Part shown: one piece after another, positions 43,202 through 47,099 of the stretch
How the letters are laid out: each line of letters begins with the position of its first letter
Position numbering within the stretch: the stretch's first letter is position 1
DNA from: a bacterium
GTDB taxonomy: Bacteria; Patescibacteriota; UBA1384; XYA2-FULL-43-10; JAKAMI01
DNA length: 47,099 nt
Direction of reading: 5' to 3'
Assembly (NCBI GenBank): GCA_021812945.1
Contig: JAKAMI010000004.1
Span: forward strand, 1 to 47,099
The notes under the pieces: generated by a model
Told to the model about the DNA's origin: nothing
The model's database searches: none
Seen by the model: only the letters and a program-made list of their open reading frames with translations
Program-made: the position numbers and the translations under genes

Positions 43202-44161
43202 ATGAACAAAAAAATACTCTTAATTATTTTGGGTTTGGCGGTAATTGGGGCAGTTTCACTGCCTTTTTATGTGGTGCGGGAGCTTAACCATTCGGTTTCT
43301 TCCAACCACCGGCTGACGGATTTTGTGGTTTCCGACGGTGAGACAACCTCGGCCATCGGCAGTCGTCTGGTGGAGCAGAAATTGATTAATAGTAAGCTGA
43401 GTTTTTTGGTTTACGTTTATTCTAGAAACAAGAAAATCCAGTCCGGGAACTATGAACTTTCGGCCGATATGAGCGAGAAGAACCTTATCGATACCATCAG
43501 CGTCGGTCAGACCAAAACCATCCGGGTGACTATTCCCGAGGGCTGGAGATTAGAGCAAATAGCGGCCCGACTGGAAGCCAAAAAAGTGGTAAAGTATGAC
43601 GACTTCATACAAGCCGCCAAGGGCAGCGAAGGCTACCTTTTCCCCGACACCTACGATTTTAGAACCGACTTGACGGCCGCGGCGGTGGCGCGGATGATGA
43701 CGGCGAACTTTGACAAGAGAACCATCGGGTCAAATCTAGCCAAGAATGATATTATTTTAGCCTCAATAATTGAAAGAGAAGCGGAGAACGACGCCGACCG
43801 GGCGGGGATTGCCGGGGTTTTTGCTAATCGACTTAAGATCAATATGAAACTCCAATCCGATGTGACTGTGATCTACCAAAGGGATAACAATAACTATCGA
43901 ACCGGCGATCAAAGTTTTCAATTCTGGCAGAAACTGGCTTCAGGCGATATTACTCGAGTTACGGGGAGTTATAGTACTTATCAAAACGCCGGCCTTCCCC
44001 CGGGACCAATCTGCAACCCGGGGCTAAAAAGCCTCGAAGCGGCCCAAAATCCGGCCGAACATGGCTACTTGTATTTTCTTTACGGGCCAAAAGGCGACAT
44101 CCACTACGCCTCTTCCCAAGCCCAGCAAGATCAAAACGCTCAGAAATATCTGGGGTACTGA
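43202..44161 (+). CDS. mltG: endolytic murein transglycosylase
   Basis: GYLFPDTYDF, ASIIEREAENDADRAGIAGVFANRLKINMKLQSDVTVIYQ, YNTYQNAGLPPGPICNPG-type C-terminus. Confidence 0.93.
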   Translation: MNKKILLIILGLAVIGAVSLPFYVVRELNHSVSSNHRLTDFVVSDGETTSAIGSRLVEQKLINSKLSFLVYVYSRNKKIQSGNYELSADMSEKNLIDTISVGQTKTIRVTIPEGWRLEQIAARLEAKKVVKYDDFIQAAKGSEGYLFPDTYDFRTDLTAAAVARMMTANFDKRTIGSNLAKNDIILASIIEREAENDADRAGIAGVFANRLKINMKLQSDVTVIYQRDNNNYRTGDQSFQFWQKLASGDITRVTGSYSTYQNAGLPPGPICNPGLKSLEAAQNPAEHGYLYFLYGPKGDIHYASSQAQQDQNAQKYLGY

Positions 44162-44183
44162 ACATTGATCTAACTAATGTATT

Positions 44184-44217
44184 CACCCCGAGGGTAGGCT
44201 CTGATTCCCTCGGGGTG
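44184..44217. terminator. hairpin terminator after mltG
   Basis: CACCCCGAGGG...CCCTCGGGGTG. Confidence 0.75.
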
Positions 44218-44228
44218 GGATGATTTCT

Positions 44229-44267
44229 ATAAAGACAGTCTTCGCTGGTTTCGAAGACTGTCTTTAT
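44229..44267. repeat. 16-bp inverted repeat
   Basis: ATAAAGACAGTCTTCG...CGAAGACTGTCTTTAT. Confidence 0.9.
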
Positions 44268-44304
44268 CCGCGACTGTCGACTGATTAAAATATTTTTTCC
44301 TCTG

Positions 44305-44334
44305 ACACTTTAGTCACGATCGTGACTAAAGTGT
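44305..44334. promoter_or_regulatory. perfect 30-bp palindrome, putative operator
   Basis: ACACTTTAGTCACGATCGTGACTAAAGTGT. Confidence 0.6.
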
Positions 44335-44418
44335 GACTGATAAATGAGTAATGGACAAAGCTGAATAAACTACACTACAAAAGACGGTCATTAGTTCAAA
44401 TATTATTATTGCCAAGCA

Positions 44419-44447
44419 TTGACTTTTTGGTTCGTATCGACTATTTT
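44419..44447 (+). promoter_or_regulatory. sigma70-type promoter TTGACT-17-TATTTT
   Basis: Located between the 30-bp palindrome and the pyrF-like start. Confidence 0.6.
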
Positions 44448-44542
44448 CTAAATAGCCAACCTAACTCGGTTACACCCATCAAAGTGGCCGGTCTAGGCTT
44501 CTTTGAGGTTTGGCATACTGCTGTTACGGAGGTGTTGTAAAG

Positions 44543-45583
44543 TTGAGAGAATATGCGCCGGAGAGCTTTGTGGCCCGGTACGACAAACGGGCCAGGGAGA
44601 AGAGGTCGGTCCTCTGTGTGGGGATTGACCCCACAGCGAAGCACATCCCGCCGAAGTTCGGGTTCGGGAGTGCATCGAATCTTGCCAACTGGTGGGCGTA
44701 TCTGAAGCTGGTGATTGAGCTGGCGGCGCAGTACGCTGCCCAGGTCAAACCCCAGTCGGCGTTCTACGAAGCGGTAATGCGCCTCGGTGGCATGGAGCTG
44801 TTGTACAAGGTGGTTTGCTACGCCCATGAGCTTGGGCTGCTGGCTACCATCGATGCCAAGCGTCAGGATATCGGCAACACTGACGAGCACTACGCTCTCT
44901 GGATCTTCGGTGACTGCGATGGTGACGGTGACAACTGGATGGTCACAGGACTCGATGGCTACAACGGTTTCGAGTTTGACGCCTGCACGCGCAACATCTA
45001 CCTCGGCCCGACCTTCTGGCCAAACGACAAGGAGCAGAACTGGTGGCCTTACATGCAGAAGGGCAAGATGCCCATCCTCATGTGTCGGACGAGCAACGGG
45101 GAGGCACCCTGGCTCCAGGACCTATCACTGAGCCGCAACCAGCCGGATGGTAGGATCGTCGACCCCAATTTCTCGCTGGTCTACCAGTGGGTGGCCGGCG
45201 AGATCCAGCGTCTCGATGCGGAAGCGGCAGAGAGGAGTGGCGGGGTTGCCTGCATCGGCGCGGTCGTAGGCGCGACCTACCCTCAGGAGGCGATGATCTG
45301 CCGCCAGCTTGCGCCGGACGTATTTTTCCTCATTCCAGGGTATGGCGCGCAGGGTGGCGGAGCGGCTGGTGCAGTCGCTGGCTTCCCCAACGATGGGCGC
45401 CTCCTCGGCACGGTCAACTCCAGCCGTGGTATCACCACTGCATGGGCGGACAAGAACGGCGACCCGAAGCCCGGCGATCCATTGATGCACGTCGAGGCGG
45501 CGATCGTCGATGCCAACAACGAGTTGAACGAGGCCCTCGAGGCAAAGCTCGGCCTGGACCCGTACGGCGCCCTCGCCGCGTAG
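44543..45583 (+). CDS. pyrF: orotidine 5'-phosphate decarboxylase-like protein (TTG start)
   Basis: SVLCVGIDPT, IDAKRQDIGNTDEHYA, CRTSNGEA; GGAGGT 9 nt before TTG. Confidence 0.85.
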   Translation: MREYAPESFVARYDKRAREKRSVLCVGIDPTAKHIPPKFGFGSASNLANWWAYLKLVIELAAQYAAQVKPQSAFYEAVMRLGGMELLYKVVCYAHELGLLATIDAKRQDIGNTDEHYALWIFGDCDGDGDNWMVTGLDGYNGFEFDACTRNIYLGPTFWPNDKEQNWWPYMQKGKMPILMCRTSNGEAPWLQDLSLSRNQPDGRIVDPNFSLVYQWVAGEIQRLDAEAAERSGGVACIGAVVGATYPQEAMICRQLAPDVFFLIPGYGAQGGGAAGAVAGFPNDGRLLGTVNSSRGITTAWADKNGDPKPGDPLMHVEAAIVDANNELNEALEAKLGLDPYGALAA

Positions 45584-45643
45584 GTGCGGCGGCACGACGG
45601 AGTCGTTCCAACCCACTCCCAAAACGGGAGGAGGTGAAACAGA

Positions 45644-46381
45644 ATGGGAATCGTCGAAGTGATGTCGCTCCCTAACCTACGCGGATCGCTTAGGCAGATG
45701 TTCGAGGATCGCTTGCCTCGGATCCTCGATCGGCCCGAGATGATGCGGATGCTAGAGCTGTGCAGTGCTCTCTGGGCGTACGACCCCGAGTTTGAGCCGA
45801 GGATGCCCCACCCGATTCTGCGAAGCGGTGCCCACAGTGACTTCTTCGTGAACTGCATGGATGCCCTGAAAGAAAGCACGGTGCTCAACGCGCTGGCCCA
45901 TCAGATTGTAATCCGATGCAGCGACATGGTGTGTCAGATGACTGAGGACGACTGGGTTATCGGTGCCGAACGCGCAGGTGCGCCGATCAGTCAGGAGGTC
46001 GCTCGGTTGGTGGGATGTCGCCATGCCACAGTCGAGAAGGACAGTGATGGCAACCCGACGGTCTTCAACCGGTTCGACATCACGGCTAGGGAGAAGGTGC
46101 TTCTGGTCAACGATCTGCTCAGTCACCCAGACGGTAGCACCTATATGTCTAAGGTGGCTGTGCAGCAGGCGTGTCCAGAGGCAGAGATCCTTCCCGCCGC
46201 GATGCATGTCGTTAATCGGTCGAACGCCGAGAGGCTGATCGACGACACACCGGTGCGGGCGCTCTTGCCGTTATCTCCCCGTGAGTATCCGGCAGACAAC
46301 TGCCCCCTGTGTCAGGAGGGCTCAGAGGCGCTGAAGTTCAAGGCGAACAAAGCGCTGTTCTACGCCTATCTGAGAAGCTAA
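45644..46381 (+). CDS. pyrE: orotate phosphoribosyltransferase-like protein
   Basis: LRSGAHSDFFVNCMDAL, GAERAGAPISQEVARLVG, KVLLVNDLLSHPDGSTYMS; AGGAGG upstream. Confidence 0.7.
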   Translation: MGIVEVMSLPNLRGSLRQMFEDRLPRILDRPEMMRMLELCSALWAYDPEFEPRMPHPILRSGAHSDFFVNCMDALKESTVLNALAHQIVIRCSDMVCQMTEDDWVIGAERAGAPISQEVARLVGCRHATVEKDSDGNPTVFNRFDITAREKVLLVNDLLSHPDGSTYMSKVAVQQACPEAEILPAAMHVVNRSNAERLIDDTPVRALLPLSPREYPADNCPLCQEGSEALKFKANKALFYAYLRS

Positions 46382-46441
46382 GCCAAGACCGAGCGGGGAA
46401 CTCGGTTGCGATAAGTGAGAACTGGAATGTGAGTGAACTGG

Positions 46442-46470
46442 GAAGGCCGGCCGCCGCAATGCCGGCCTTC
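46442..46470 (+). terminator. hairpin after pyrE-like gene
   Basis: GAAGGCCGG...CCGGCCTTC. Confidence 0.6.
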
Positions 46471-46739
46471 AGTGGTTTAAAAGCAAGATCAAATGTAAAT
46501 AGATTCCCGCCTACGCGGGAATGACACAAGGAGAGGCGGAAATATCTGGATCCTGAAACAAGTTCAGGATGACAATATAATTATTCGCTTCGCTAGATCC
46601 TTCCCACTTCGCTAATGCTTCGCGGGACAAGTCACTCGCTGACTCGTTCAGGATGACCAAAAGGGGTACTTTTGTGACGGGGAGAGCGCACCGTCGGGTT
46701 GCAATTTTTGGGGAGTTGAGATAAGTTGGTAATGTGGCA

Positions 46740-47099
<360 letters not shown>

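Overview
The 47 kb window looks like a chromosomal segment of a reduced-genome bacterium. Gene content and intergenic repeat style suggest Patescibacteria/CPR, but that is inference because no rRNA is present. Recognisable genes include dnaG-rpoD, alaS (short form), pyrB, pyrF-like and pyrE-like, ruvX, mltG, an FtsA/PilM-like ATPase, the start of mreB, a hicB-hicA pair, a two-component system with a MacB-type ABC exporter, a heterodimeric ABC exporter with MarR, a DAO/Rieske/cupredoxin redox cluster, an Ig-domain surface metalloprotease and many small envelope proteins. RNA genes are tRNA-Ser(GGA) and a tRNA-Asn(GUU) interrupted by a ~229-nt group I intron. The most interesting signals are: (1) that intron, which carries a dispersed palindromic repeat, next to a truncated duplicate of the tRNA 5' end that is itself split by another palindrome; (2) many gene-junction arrays of 7-, 8- or 10-bp units arranged as inverted pairs, some running into coding sequence; (3) palindromic repeats inserted in frame in alaS, a histidine kinase and a baseplate-J-like protein; (4) a promoter- and terminator-bounded structured RNA candidate with no convincing ORF; (5) discrete GC-rich cassettes with near-consensus promoters, strong Shine-Dalgarno sites, small ORFs missed by the ORF track and tight hairpins; (6) a perfect 30-bp palindrome upstream of the pyrF/pyrE-like cassette. 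All calls were made by eye, without database searches or folding software.
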